From assembly GCF_019207085.1 (NCBI RefSeq), contig NZ_JAATOM010000018.1:1-64000 (forward strand): DNA of 64,000 bases. The letters run 5' to 3'. The notes beneath the pieces were generated by a model that saw only the letters and a list, made by a program, of their open reading frames with translations, was not told the origin of the DNA and did not search any database. A program made the translations under genes and the position numbers. Source of the DNA: Variovorax sp. dw_308. Its GTDB lineage: Bacteria > Pseudomonadota > Gammaproteobacteria > Burkholderiales > Burkholderiaceae_C. Shown piece after piece: positions 52,883 through 62,158 of the stretch (position 1 is its first letter; each line of letters starts with the position of its first letter).

Positions 52883-53640
52883 TGCTCGTCTCCGAGGTAG
52901 GCGGCGATCACCCGCGGGTCGTTGCGCACCTCGCGCGGCGTGCCACTGGTCATCAGTTCACCGGCGGCAATGACGTGCACCTGGTCGGACAGCGACATGA
53001 CGAACTGCATGTTGTGTTCGATCAGAAGGAGCGCGATGCCCTCCGAGGCGAGGCGGCGAAAGTGCACAGCCAATTGCTGCGCCTCGACGTCGTTCATGCC
53101 GGCGACCGGCTCGTCGAGGAGAACGACGCGCGGCTTCATCGCCAGCGCGCGCATGATTTCGACGCGCCGCTGGTGCCCGTAGGAAAGCTCACCGGCCAGG
53201 AAGTCGCTGTAGCGTTCCATGTCGAACATGGCGATCAGTTCCCGGGCTCGCGCGTACGCCTGGGCCTGCGCCGCGCGAGCCGTCCCCAGGCCGAACACTT
53301 CGGCCATTGCCGATACGCCCTGGTGGTGGTGACAAGCCACCGCGATGTTCTCGACGACGCTCGCCTCGTTGAGCAGGCGCACGTTCTGGAACGTGCGTGC
53401 AATGCCCAGTCTCGCCACCTGGCCCGGCTGCTGCCGATGGATCTCGGCGCCATCCAAGAGAATGCGCCCTTCGGTCAACGCCGTCAGGCCGGCGATCATG
53501 TTCACGATGGTGCTTTTGCCCGCACCATTGGGACCGATCAATCCAGTGATACGGCCGGCAGGAACGCTCAGGCTTACGCCGCGAACCGCCCAGAGTCCCC
53601 CGAACTGCCGCGAAACGCCGTCGAGTTCAAGCAGTGACAT
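52870..53640 (-). CDS. livG: ABC transporter ATPase (LivG-like)
   Basis: A 256-aa ATPase from the ATG at 53640: Walker A IGPNGAGKST, signature LSYGHQRRVEIMRAL (the LivG variant), Walker B VVLLDEPVAGMN and the LivG-typical ARTFQNVRLLNEASVVEN. It overlaps livM by 14 bp. Confidence 0.93.
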   Translation of the reverse strand: MSLLELDGVSRQFGGLWAVRGVSLSVPAGRITGLIGPNGAGKSTIVNMIAGLTALTEGRILLDGAEIHRQQPGQVARLGIARTFQNVRLLNEASVVENIAVACHHHQGVSAMAEVFGLGTARAAQAQAYARARELIAMFDMERYSDFLAGELSYGHQRRVEIMRALAMKPRVVLLDEPVAGMNDVEAQQLAVHFRRLASEGIALLLIEHNMQFVMSLSDQVHVIAAGELMTSGTPREVRNDPRVIAAYLGDEQCSA

Positions 53641-54520
53641 TGGCTCGCCCCGCGTCGAGTTGTCCCGTGAGGGCAAGCCGCGTGCGCCGGCGACGCGTCG
53701 CCAGTGCGAGCGAATCGGCAATGCCCAGCGGCAGGTAGATGATGACGACCATCAGGAGCGCGCCGTGGATGACCAGCCGGTTCTCGGCGAAGGGTCGCGC
53801 AACCTCTGGCAGCAGGGACAGGATCACGGCTCCGACGATCGGGCCCAGCACGGACCTGGAGCCGCCGAGCACGACGAACGTCAGGACCGACACCAGCATG
53901 TTGAATCCGAACTCCTCCGGAACCACGACGTGGTTGTAGCAAGCCATCAGCGCGCCGGTCGCGCCGGCGATGGCCCCGCTCAGCCCAAAGGCCAGAAAGT
54001 GATAGTGGGCGACCCGAATGCCAAGCGAGACGGCAACGGTCTCGTCCTGCCGGATGGCGTCGAAGGCGGCGCCTGCGTGCGAGCGGCCCATGCGTATCAG
54101 CAATAGCAGCACGATGGCCAGAAACACGAGGAGTTCCGCGAGTCCGACGGAGCGCGGTATCCCATTCAGACCAAGCGGGCCGCCCGTCCAGTCCGCGTAG
54201 TAGAGAACCAGCGACAGATTGATCTGCACGGCCGCCACCGTCGCGATGGCCTGGAACACCCCGCGCAGTCGGCTCAACGGAATGGCGAGCACCAGCGCCG
54301 CCCCCGTGGCGACCAGTGTCCCGGCCAGCACCGCGATGGGCGTGGACGCTCCGAAGCGAAGCACGAGCCCGCCTGCGGTGTAGGCTCCCATGGCAGCGAG
54401 CGCCGCGGTCGCCACGGAGAAAACGCCCACGCGCAAGACAACGTATTGACTCAAGGCAAGGCCGCAATTGAGGATCGTCAGACAGATGAGTGGCACGAAG
54501 CTGGCAAGGTATTCGTTCAT
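53627..54520 (-). CDS. livM: ABC transporter permease (LivM-like)
   Basis: A 297-aa inner-membrane permease with 8-10 hydrophobic helices. It contains the LivM motif GLSGAIAGATGALMACYNHV, VVLGGSRSVLGPIVGAVI and the conserved DETVAVSLGIRVAHYHFLAF loop. Forms the channel with LivH. Confidence 0.92.
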   Translation of the reverse strand: MNEYLASFVPLICLTILNCGLALSQYVVLRVGVFSVATAALAAMGAYTAGGLVLRFGASTPIAVLAGTLVATGAALVLAIPLSRLRGVFQAIATVAAVQINLSLVLYYADWTGGPLGLNGIPRSVGLAELLVFLAIVLLLLIRMGRSHAGAAFDAIRQDETVAVSLGIRVAHYHFLAFGLSGAIAGATGALMACYNHVVVPEEFGFNMLVSVLTFVVLGGSRSVLGPIVGAVILSLLPEVARPFAENRLVIHGALLMVVIIYLPLGIADSLALATRRRRTRLALTGQLDAGRANVTA

Positions 54521-54530
54521 GGTGATGGGC

Positions 54531-55424
54531 TCATTCGCGGCAGACGCGGCGCTCTTTGCGGATGTAGCCGAAGAATCCTGTGGGTCGCACCAGCAGGGTG
54601 ACGAAGAGAATGGAGAAGATGATGGCGTCGCTCAGGCCGGTGGAGAGGTACGCGACCGTCAAGGTCTGCACGATTCCCAGCAGCAGGCCGGCCAGCAGGG
54701 CGCCCGGAATGCTGCCGAGGCCGCCGAGGACGATCACCACGAATGCCTTGAGCATGTAGCCTTCACCCATCATGTAGTGCACCGAGTTGTAGGCGATGCC
54801 GATGAGGACGCCCGCGATGCCGGCAAAGGCACCCGAAATGAAGAAGGCCTGGAAATAGATGGCCTGGGAATTGATCCCCAGCAGAGCGGCCGCGCGCTCG
54901 CTCACGGCCACGGCGCGCAACTGTGCGCCGAAGCGCGTGTGGAACAGATAGAAGATCAGTGCCAGGAACAACACGAGCGCCGTGCCGACCATCACGCAAT
55001 TGATGAGGGTGACGCGCAGCCCCAGTATCTCGAACACCACCACCGGAAAGGTGCCGAAGGGGTATCGCAGGACCCGCGTCTCCGACAGGCGCTGCACCAC
55101 GCTCATGATGATGAGCCCGGCCCCAACGCTCGAGATGATGGCCGAGAATTCCGGCGCGCGGCGTTTTCGAAGGGGTCTGAAAGCAAGATGATCGAGTGCA
55201 ACGTTGAGCATGCCGGCGCATGCGGCGGCCATCACGAAGACCAGGGCAATCGGCAACTCAAGGCGTGTCACGCATACCAGTCCGGTGAACGCGCCGACCA
55301 TGAAGACCGCGCCATGGGCCATGTTCAGGATGTGGTTCACACTGAAGATCAGGGTGAAGCCGAGTGCGAACAACGCGTAGACACTTCCTGCCACTACCCC
55401 GTTGAGGAGCTGCTGGCCGATCAT
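54531..55424 (-). CDS. livH: ABC transporter permease (LivH-like)
   Basis: A 297-aa permease: start MIGQQLLNGVVAGSVYALFA, LTLIFSVNHILNMAHGAVFM, and the end VIVLGGLGSIPGALLAGLLL, all LivH hallmarks. It heads the operon of at least nine genes down to 47197. The 182 bp before it face a LysR gene. Confidence 0.93.
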   Translation of the reverse strand: MIGQQLLNGVVAGSVYALFALGFTLIFSVNHILNMAHGAVFMVGAFTGLVCVTRLELPIALVFVMAAACAGMLNVALDHLAFRPLRKRRAPEFSAIISSVGAGLIIMSVVQRLSETRVLRYPFGTFPVVVFEILGLRVTLINCVMVGTALVLFLALIFYLFHTRFGAQLRAVAVSERAAALLGINSQAIYFQAFFISGAFAGIAGVLIGIAYNSVHYMMGEGYMLKAFVVIVLGGLGSIPGALLAGLLLGIVQTLTVAYLSTGLSDAIIFSILFVTLLVRPTGFFGYIRKERRVCRE

Positions 55425-55606
55425 GAGAAGTACGCTGCGCGCGTTCTCCGGTGAAGCGGCAATGCCGCGCGGCCTTGCCGGCGCACGGAAAGGAACAACG
55501 GATGCATGCCCTTGTCTCCAGGGTCGATTTGTCTCATGCGGCGAGTATTGGCAGGACTGCCGGGGCGCGTCTAATGAGTTCTGCCGAGGGGGTATAAGAT
55601 CTTCAA

Positions 55607-56587
55607 ATGCCGCTGGTCCCTCAGAACTTTCAGACGCTGCGATGTTTCGCGGCGGTGGCCCGCGCAGGCTCCATATCTGTCGCGGCCCAAACGCTTCACC
55701 TCAGCCAGCCTGCTGTCAGCCTTCAGATCAAGAGCCTGGAGTCCTTGATCGGGCTGGTGCTCTTTCATCGCTCGCCCAGTGGCCTGGTGTTGACGACCGA
55801 GGGGGCGCGCCTGCTGCTGGAAGCCGACAAGACCCTGCTCGCCCTCGAAGGCTTCGGTCAGCAGGTGGCCAAACTGAAGGGCACGCATCAACAGATGCTT
55901 CGGATCGGCACGATCCTTGACGCGGAGGTCATCAAGCTGGCCTCGTTCTTGAAAGAACTGGTCAGTTGCGCGCCAAAAGCCGAGCTCAGGCTGACGCACT
56001 GCATGAGCGACGAGGTCCTGATGAAGCTGTCTCGGCAGGAGTTGGATGTCGGTTACTGCCTGGAGCTGCCGCCGGCCGGTGGCGCCGCCGGCACCCGCGA
56101 TCGGATTGCATCGCCAAATGACAGGCTCGCCATCAAGACGCGCTTCCATTCCGAACCTCTGCGCAACGTTCTCTATCGCGTCGCCGCACCTGCGCAGTGG
56201 GAGGCACGCGTTCGCGGCAAGAACTGGAAGAGCCTCGCCAAGCTACCTTGGGTCTCCGCGCCGGAATTCTCAGCTCACAGTTGGTTGCTCACGTCGGTCT
56301 TCAGCCCGCTAGGCATCACGCCCCAGCGATCGGCAACCAGCGATCGGGAAGCGTCGATGCTGGACCTCGTGGAGTCCGGCGTCGGATTGAGCCTGGTCCG
56401 CGATTCGATTGCCGAGGCGGAAGCCGCCGCGCGCCATCTTGTGATTGCCGATCGCGTGAGCATCGAGTGCCAACTTCGGTTCGTGAGCCTGCAGTCTCGC
56501 CTGAACGAACAGTCGATTTCGCAGGCATGGAGCGCCATGCGTCACGCATGGTCGACCAAGCCGCGCGCCCGGCGTCCTGCCGCCTAG
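55607..56587 (+). CDS. LysR-family transcriptional regulator
   Basis: A 326-aa LTTR: FQTLRCFAAVARAGSISVAA and QTLHLSQPAVSLQIKSLESL form the HTH; the effector domain starts QMLRIGTILDAEVI. Divergent from the Liv-type operon; the shared 182-bp region ends in an AT-rich stretch with the palindrome AAGATCTT at about 55595-55602, just before the LysR ATG. It very likely activates the importer in response to its substrate or an intermediate. Confidence 0.9.
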   Translation: MPLVPQNFQTLRCFAAVARAGSISVAAQTLHLSQPAVSLQIKSLESLIGLVLFHRSPSGLVLTTEGARLLLEADKTLLALEGFGQQVAKLKGTHQQMLRIGTILDAEVIKLASFLKELVSCAPKAELRLTHCMSDEVLMKLSRQELDVGYCLELPPAGGAAGTRDRIASPNDRLAIKTRFHSEPLRNVLYRVAAPAQWEARVRGKNWKSLAKLPWVSAPEFSAHSWLLTSVFSPLGITPQRSATSDREASMLDLVESGVGLSLVRDSIAEAEAAARHLVIADRVSIECQLRFVSLQSRLNEQSISQAWSAMRHAWSTKPRARRPAA

Positions 56588-56936
56588 GACCCGGGCGATA
56601 CAATGAACGGTTGCGTGCGGGACGCTGGCATGGGAGTGATGCCACGCCGAGCCCGCGAAGACACAAGCAGGGAACGGGGTGGGATCGGCGGTCGGAAGAA
56701 GGCAGTCGGAAGCGGAAAAACCGGGCGCTTCGCGTCGACGCTGCCGCGCTGCCGGCATGCGGCCGCGCATTTCCCAGGACTCATTGCGTCCTGGCTTTTC
56801 AAGCTTGCATGGCCCGGCTTCCCCCGGAATTTTCGCGGGCTGCAGGCATTTCGGATTTCGCGTTCGGATGGCGTTTTCGCGGCCCGCCGGTGGCGAAGCG
56901 CTGTCCTTCTTGGCGCGCGACTGTGGAGGTGAACGG
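56588..56936. other. no supportable gene
   Basis: A 349-bp interval between the LysR and MarR genes. Open frames exist on both strands but show no domain and no good start. The last 20 bp carry the strong ribosome binding site (GGAGGTGA) of the MarR gene. Confidence 0.45.
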
Positions 56937-57527
56937 ATGGAACTAGAGTTTGAGCCCGCAGTGCTCGACTGCGTCTCGGAAGAGGCGGCGCGCTTGGAAT
57001 TGGGACTGCACCTTTGCCTGCAGTTCATCCGGACGTTGTCTCGGCGCTGCGATGACGCCCTCGCGGAAAACGGCATGGGGCGCGCCCATCATCGGGTCCT
57101 CTTCCTTGCGACGCGAGATGTGCGGCTTACCGTTGGCGAGATGGGTGCGTTGCTCGGCATCAGCAACCAGGCCCTCTCCCAGGTTCTCAAGCGGCTTTTT
57201 TCGCAGGGCTATCTGACGCAGGAGGTTGATCCTGACGACAGGCGAAAGCGCGTGATTCTGCCGACACCGCAAAGCTTCGAGCTCATGCGCCGGCTCGATG
57301 ATTTGCAGAAGGACATTTTCAATCGCGGCTTCCACCATGTCGGAGCGAAAGGTACCGTCACCTTCTTCCGCACCTTGGCTGCCATGCTGGAGCCCGAGTC
57401 GGCCCAGGTCCTGACCGTGTATGCGGGCCGGTTGGATGCCTTGGGGCAGGACTGCCTGTTGAAGACAATCTCTGGCGTTGCGCGAAGCAAGCCGCACTCC
57501 CGAAGGAAAACAACGCCCAAGGCGTAG
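56937..57527 (+). CDS. MarR-family transcriptional regulator
   Basis: A 196-aa MarR repressor from the ATG at 56937. The winged HTH is LTVGEMGALLGISNQALSQV with the wing TQEVDPDDRRKRVILPT (DDRRKR). The C-terminus is long and basic. It precedes the CoA ligase/thiolase genes in the same direction, and a dyad lies just after it, so it probably controls those genes, as MarR proteins do for aryl-CoA pathways. Confidence 0.88.
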   Translation: MELEFEPAVLDCVSEEAARLELGLHLCLQFIRTLSRRCDDALAENGMGRAHHRVLFLATRDVRLTVGEMGALLGISNQALSQVLKRLFSQGYLTQEVDPDDRRKRVILPTPQSFELMRRLDDLQKDIFNRGFHHVGAKGTVTFFRTLAAMLEPESAQVLTVYAGRLDALGQDCLLKTISGVARSKPHSRRKTTPKA

Positions 57528-57561
57528 AGGGACGGGGCTGGGGTCGGGTCCGCGCCGCCAA

Positions 57562-57581
57562 TTTAATCAAGCTAGACTAAA
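57562..57581. promoter_or_regulatory. putative MarR operator
   Basis: TTTAATC-AAGCTA-GACTAAA is a dyad (7-bp arms, one mismatch) in an AT-rich island between the MarR and CoA ligase genes, just before a promoter-like sequence. Confidence 0.45.
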
Positions 57582-57594
57582 TAGTTAAGTGATG

Positions 57595-57623
57595 TTGACA
57601 TAAATCGCCTTAGCCGGTTAGAG
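57595..57623 (+). promoter_or_regulatory. putative sigma-70 promoter
   Basis: TTGACA (57595-57600), 17 bp, then TTAGAG (57618-57623). The -35 is perfect, the -10 moderate. It lies 14 bp after the dyad and 62 bp before the ligase ATG. Confidence 0.45.
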
Positions 57624-57684
57624 TGCAGCCATTGCAACTAAAGGGTGGCGGTAGCCCCAGCCAGTGGGGCTGCCGCCTAGAACG

Positions 57685-59238
57685 ATGGGTGTCATCTCGC
57701 TCTTCGATTACGGCGCAGCGCGCCATGCGGACCGTCCCTGTCTTGAAGACGACCTGGAGGTTCGGACTTACGAAGAAGTCCGCGATGCTTCGCACCGCAT
57801 CGCTCTGGCGCTCGGCGCTCGGGGCGTGGTGCCGGGCGACAAGATCTCAACCCTGAGTCCCAACGCGGTCACAATGGTCGAAGCGATGCTCGGCATCTAT
57901 CGTGCGGGCTGCGTCTTCGTGCCGCTGAACGTCCTGAATTCCGAAGAAGAGAACAGCACCATCATCCAGAATAACGACGTTTCGGTGCTGTTCTATCACT
58001 CGAAGTTTTCCGGCGTGGTGGAGCGTCTTCTGAAAGTGTGCCCACGAATCAGGCTGTCGATCCGGCTCGATGCGGGCGAGCGTTCCGATCAGCGACTGCG
58101 CGAGATCGCCGCGGCCTACACCGGCGAGGCGCCGGACCCCGGAGCCTCGTTTCACGACCTGGCATCCATCTACAGCACCGGCGGAACCACGGGCGCGCCC
58201 AAGGGCGCCATGATTTCCGGGCTCGCCTGGGATGTACAGGCGGCGAGCTTCTTCGCCGCGATGCCGGTTCGAGCGCAGCCGGTCTACCTTGCCGCCACGC
58301 CCATGACGCATGCCGCGGGTTGCCTAGCGATCTATCTGTTCGCCGCGGGCGGCCATGTGATCATGCACGATCGCTTCGAAGCCGGACGCTTCCTCGCAAC
58401 GATCGACGAGCGCCGCGCAACGCACGTGCATCTGCCGCCGACCGCGATCTACATGCTTCTGTCGCATCCCGATGCGGCCAAGCACGACTACAGCTCTCTC
58501 GAATGCTTCCACTACGCTTCCGCACCGATGTCGGTGGAGAAGCTCAAGCAGTGCATGGAGATCTTCGGGCCGGTCATGGCCCAGACCTGGGGCCAATCGG
58601 AAGCGCCTCTCATATGTACCTTGCTCACGCCCGATGATCATCGGCTGGCGGTGGAGTCGCCGGACCATGTTTCGCTTCTCGCAAGCTGCGGCCGTCCCAC
58701 GCTGATGACGCGCGTCGAGGTCATCGATGATTCGGGCCGCTTCCTGTCGGTAGGGGAAATGGGCGAACTGGTGATGAACGGGCCGCTGGTCGGGCTCGGC
58801 TACTACCGCAAGCCGGACGCTACGGCTTCCACCTTCGTCAACGGATGGCTGCGCAGCGGGGACATCGGCTACAAGGACGCCCGCGGCTACGTCTTCATCT
58901 GCGACCGTAAGAAAGAAATGATCATTTCCGGCGGGCTGAACATCTATCCGGCCGAAGTCGAACAGGTGGTCTGGTCGCATCCAGCGGTGCAGGAATGCGC
59001 GGTGATCGGCGTGCCCGACGAGAAATGGGGCGAGGCGGTCAAGGCGGTGATCGAACTCAAGCCGGGGATGAGCGCGTCCCAGGAGGACCTGCTGGCCCTG
59101 TGCAAGTCCCGGCTTGGCAGCGCCAAGGCGCCCAAGAGCATCGAGATCTGGCCTTCCCTGCCGCGGTCGGCCGTCGGCAAAGTCAGCAAGAAAGAAATCC
59201 GTGCCCGCTTCTGGGATGGCACGGGGCGCTCGATCTAG
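57685..59238 (+). CDS. acyl-CoA synthetase (AMP-binding)
   Basis: A 517-aa adenylate-forming CoA ligase. P-loop IYSTGGTTGAPKGAMIS, QTWGQSEAPLIC, RSGDIGYKDARGYVFICDRK, IISGGLNIYPAEVEQVV and the catalytic Lys in SAVGKVSKKEIR. This is the medium/long-chain or cyclic-acid type, not the DhbE type of 19976-21709. The ATG at 57685 is preferred over a GTG at 57664; neither has a clear ribosome binding site. It activates an acid for the thiolase/aldolase steps that follow. Confidence 0.85.
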   Translation: MGVISLFDYGAARHADRPCLEDDLEVRTYEEVRDASHRIALALGARGVVPGDKISTLSPNAVTMVEAMLGIYRAGCVFVPLNVLNSEEENSTIIQNNDVSVLFYHSKFSGVVERLLKVCPRIRLSIRLDAGERSDQRLREIAAAYTGEAPDPGASFHDLASIYSTGGTTGAPKGAMISGLAWDVQAASFFAAMPVRAQPVYLAATPMTHAAGCLAIYLFAAGGHVIMHDRFEAGRFLATIDERRATHVHLPPTAIYMLLSHPDAAKHDYSSLECFHYASAPMSVEKLKQCMEIFGPVMAQTWGQSEAPLICTLLTPDDHRLAVESPDHVSLLASCGRPTLMTRVEVIDDSGRFLSVGEMGELVMNGPLVGLGYYRKPDATASTFVNGWLRSGDIGYKDARGYVFICDRKKEMIISGGLNIYPAEVEQVVWSHPAVQECAVIGVPDEKWGEAVKAVIELKPGMSASQEDLLALCKSRLGSAKAPKSIEIWPSLPRSAVGKVSKKEIRARFWDGTGRSI

Positions 59239-59297
59239 CATCTCGAACGGCGAACACTTCGCCGGCGTTTGAAGACGCCAAAGAAGAAGGAGACATC

Positions 59298-60470
59298 ATG
59301 TCAGGACCATGTATTGTTGGATGGGGCCACACCGCCTTCGGAAAGCTGGCCGGCACGTCGCTCGAGGACATGATCGTCGAGGTGGCGCGGCAAGCGATGG
59401 AGGACGCAGAAGTCGCGCCTTCGGAGATCGACGAGATCGTACTTGGCAACTTCAATGCCGGCCTCGACGAGCAGGATTTTCCATCGTCACTCGTGCTTCA
59501 GGCGCACCCTGACCTGCGGTTCAAGCCCGCCACCCGAGTCGAGAACGCCTGCGCCAGCGGGTCCGCGGCCGTCTATCAGGGCCTGAAGTCGATCCGTGCG
59601 GGCGACGCGCGCATCGTGCTGGTTGTGGGCGCGGAAAAGATGACGCATCTGCCCGGCACAACGGTGCGCGACATTCTCGTGCGCGCGTCCTATCGAAAGG
59701 ACGAGCACTACACAGCTGAGGGCGGCTTTGCCGAAGCCTGGGCGGACATTCAGAACGAATACGTCCGCTTGCATGGTCCCCAGGACGATGCATTGGCGCG
59801 GATCGCGGCCAAGAACCATTACAACGCCACCTTCAATCCATGGGCGCATATTCGGAAAGATCTTGGTTTCGAGTTCTGCCGCCACGTCAGCGAGCGCAAC
59901 CCCATCGTGGCCGGGCCGATCAAGCGAAGCGACAGCTCGCTGGTGTCGGACGGCGCGGCAGCCATCATCTTGGCCAGTGAAGACGTTGCCCGAAGCAAGC
60001 ACAAGGCCGTAGCCTTCAGGGCCGCCGCGCACGTCAGTGACTTCATGCCGACAGCGCGCCGCGACATGCCTGCCTTCGAATGCACGGCCACGGCATGGTC
60101 GCGCGCGTTCGAGCGGGCGGGAGCAATCGTGCACGACCTGGACTTCGCGGAGGTGCACGATTGCTTCACGATTGCGGAACTCCTCCAGTACGAGGCCATG
60201 GGGCTGACGCCCAAGGGAAAGGGTGCCACCGCCATCGACGAGGGCTGGGTCCTTCGTGATGGCCGCCTGCCGATCAACGTGTCGGGCGGCCTGAAAGCCA
60301 AGGGGCATCCGATCGGCGCCACGGGGGTGTCGATGCACGCGCTCGCCGCGATGCAATTGACGGGCACGGCGGGCAGCCTCCAGGTGCCCGGCGCCGGACT
60401 TGGCGCGATCAGCAATCTGGGCGGTTCGGCCTGTGTGACCTATGTCAGTATTCTGGAGCGGCTGGTGTGA
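59298..60470 (+). CDS. SCP2/SCP-x-type thiolase
   Basis: A 390-aa thiolase from the ATG at 59298 (AAGGAG upstream). The nucleophile Cys is at 85 in VENACASGSAAVYQG; AEVHDCFTIAELLQYEAMG holds the HDCF triad and GGLKAKGHPIGATGVSMH the C-terminal His. All residues for thiolytic C-C cleavage are present. SCP2-type thiolases process branched or steroid side-chain 3-oxoacyl-CoAs. It lies 59 bp after the CoA ligase. Confidence 0.88.
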   Translation: MSGPCIVGWGHTAFGKLAGTSLEDMIVEVARQAMEDAEVAPSEIDEIVLGNFNAGLDEQDFPSSLVLQAHPDLRFKPATRVENACASGSAAVYQGLKSIRAGDARIVLVVGAEKMTHLPGTTVRDILVRASYRKDEHYTAEGGFAEAWADIQNEYVRLHGPQDDALARIAAKNHYNATFNPWAHIRKDLGFEFCRHVSERNPIVAGPIKRSDSSLVSDGAAAIILASEDVARSKHKAVAFRAAAHVSDFMPTARRDMPAFECTATAWSRAFERAGAIVHDLDFAEVHDCFTIAELLQYEAMGLTPKGKGATAIDEGWVLRDGRLPINVSGGLKAKGHPIGATGVSMHALAAMQLTGTAGSLQVPGAGLGAISNLGGSACVTYVSILERLV

Positions 60471-60555
60471 GCACGGCGACGTGCCCGCCGCGCGATGCGT
60501 CCGCGAGCCTCGGCTCGCATCGGACGTAGCCGCGGCCGACACCGTCCTGTCGCCA

Positions 60556-61698
60556 CTACCACTGGCTGGACATCACCAATGTCGCGCCGGCAGCCAACAT
60601 GCCTCCGACGGCGTGCGCCACTGAGATCTCGACGCCCGGCACCTGTGCCGCAGCCGTGCCGCGGATCTGGCGAATGGACTCCAGCACCGCGAACATGCCA
60701 TAGCGGCCCGAGTGCGTGTAGCTCAAGCCACCGCCATTGGTATTGAGCGGCAGCCTGCCACCCGGGGCCGTGTTCCTGGCACGGATGAACTCGGCACCTT
60801 CGCCCGGAGCGACGAAGCCCAGTGCTTCGAGGCCCATGATCGGCAGGTGCGCGAAGGCGTCATAGACCATCAGATGATCAACGTCCGACGGTTTGATTCC
60901 CGCGTCCTGGAAGGCGCGCGGGCCTGAACTCGTGAACGCCTTCGGAAAATCGTAGTTCGCCACCTGGCTGGGCAAGCCTGCGTCGTAGGCCTCGGCCGTT
61001 CCGAGAACGTACACTGGCTTGTTCGGAAAGTCCTTTGCCCTTTCCGCCTTGGTGACGATCAATGCGCCTCCCCCGTCCGTGACCAGGCAGCACTCGAGGC
61101 GATGGAGCGGATAGACGATCATGTCGGAGCGAAGAACGTCCTCGACCGTCAGCGGGTCCTTCTTGGCCGCGCGCGGATTCCTGGCTGCCCATTCGCGCTG
61201 AATGACGGGAACCGTTGCCAACAGCTCGGGTGTGATGCCATAGGTTTTCAAATAGCGGGTGATCGGCAGCGTGACCAGTGTCAGCGGGAGGGTGGCGCCG
61301 AACGGCAGTTCGAACTGGCGATTCAACTCGGTGAAGCCCATGTCGATGTAGCCCGCGCCCACCTTGGAACGGCCGCTTTCGCCGTGCGTGACGAGCACCG
61401 TCGTGCAGTAACCCGCCTCGATCGCCGCGATCGCATGCCGGACATGGATGAGGAACGAGCACCCGCCGGCCTCGCTGGCGTCGACCCACGCGGGCTCTAT
61501 GCCCAGGTAGCCCGCCACGCCGATCGCCGGCTCGCCGCAGGTCGCGATGCCGTCAATGTCGCCCGGCTTCAGTCCGGCGTCGCGCATGGCGTTGATGGCT
61601 GCGTCCGCATGCAGTTGCAGCTGCGACATCTCGGGCACGCTCCCGATGCGTGACGTCTCGGCCGCCCCCACGATGGCCACACTGGGTTTCTTCGTCAT
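60556..61698 (-). CDS. thiolase-fold aldolase (Ltp2-like), catalytic Cys absent
   Basis: A 380-aa thiolase-fold protein from the ATG at 61698. At the nucleophile position the sequence is WVDASEAGGCSF: Glu76 stands where Cys is expected. The later motifs are VYDAFAHLPIMGLEALGF (Tyr for His) and NGGGLSYTHSGRYGM (Tyr before His). These two tyrosines match the retro-aldolase Ltp2 rather than thiolases. The DUF35 partner immediately upstream (ATGA overlap) is the same arrangement as Ltp2-ChsH2, which cleaves beta-hydroxyacyl-CoA side chains. The assignment rests on motif comparison only. Confidence 0.8.
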   Translation of the reverse strand: MTKKPSVAIVGAAETSRIGSVPEMSQLQLHADAAINAMRDAGLKPGDIDGIATCGEPAIGVAGYLGIEPAWVDASEAGGCSFLIHVRHAIAAIEAGYCTTVLVTHGESGRSKVGAGYIDMGFTELNRQFELPFGATLPLTLVTLPITRYLKTYGITPELLATVPVIQREWAARNPRAAKKDPLTVEDVLRSDMIVYPLHRLECCLVTDGGGALIVTKAERAKDFPNKPVYVLGTAEAYDAGLPSQVANYDFPKAFTSSGPRAFQDAGIKPSDVDHLMVYDAFAHLPIMGLEALGFVAPGEGAEFIRARNTAPGGRLPLNTNGGGLSYTHSGRYGMFAVLESIRQIRGTAAAQVPGVEISVAHAVGGMLAAGATLVMSSQW

Positions 61699-62129
61699 GC
61701 CGAGACTCCTTCCCTGACCGGATAGGGTTCGAAAAGCGGCAACCAGATGTCGTCGCTCGCCTTCTTGAAGATGACCTTGAGCCGCATGTCCAGCTCCAGG
61801 GACTCGGGGCTCTGGGGACAATTCACGATGTTCGTCAGCATCTGCGGGCCCTCCTCAAGGCGCACCACCGCGATCGAATAAGGGGGCGTGAACCCCGGCA
61901 CAGGCAAGTGGCTGATGACGTAGGTCAGAAGGGTCGCCACGCCCGAGGCGCTCACCACTTCGAGCTTGTCCGACAGGCAGTGCGGACAAAACGGGCGCGG
62001 CGGAAAGATGGCCTTGGCGCACGCCCGGCACTTTTGAAATCGAAGTTCCCCCGCTCTTGTGCCTTCCCAGAAGAACCGGGTCTCCGGCGTGGGTACGGGC
62101 AGGACGGGCGTGGGCGAGGAAGTAGGCAT
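61695..62129 (-). CDS. DUF35 / OB-fold zinc-ribbon protein (ChsH2-like)
   Basis: A 144-aa protein from the ATG at 62129: rubredoxin-like zinc ribbon CRACAKAIFPPRPFCPHC (CxxC...CxxC, residues about 34-51), then the OB-fold with SGVATLLTYVISHLPVPGF. It is the usual partner of thiolase-fold enzymes, forming the acyl-CoA channel. Coupled by ATGA to the Ltp2-like gene. Confidence 0.9.
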   Translation of the reverse strand: MPTSSPTPVLPVPTPETRFFWEGTRAGELRFQKCRACAKAIFPPRPFCPHCLSDKLEVVSASGVATLLTYVISHLPVPGFTPPYSIAVVRLEEGPQMLTNIVNCPQSPESLELDMRLKVIFKKASDDIWLPLFEPYPVREGVSA

Positions 62130-62158
62130 CGTTGGCAACCTGCATGAATGAATTGAAG

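Noticed and set aside
56603..56932. 109-codon frame between LysR and MarR genes
   Set aside because: Composition is Arg/Gly-rich without structure, no ribosome binding site, no known family.
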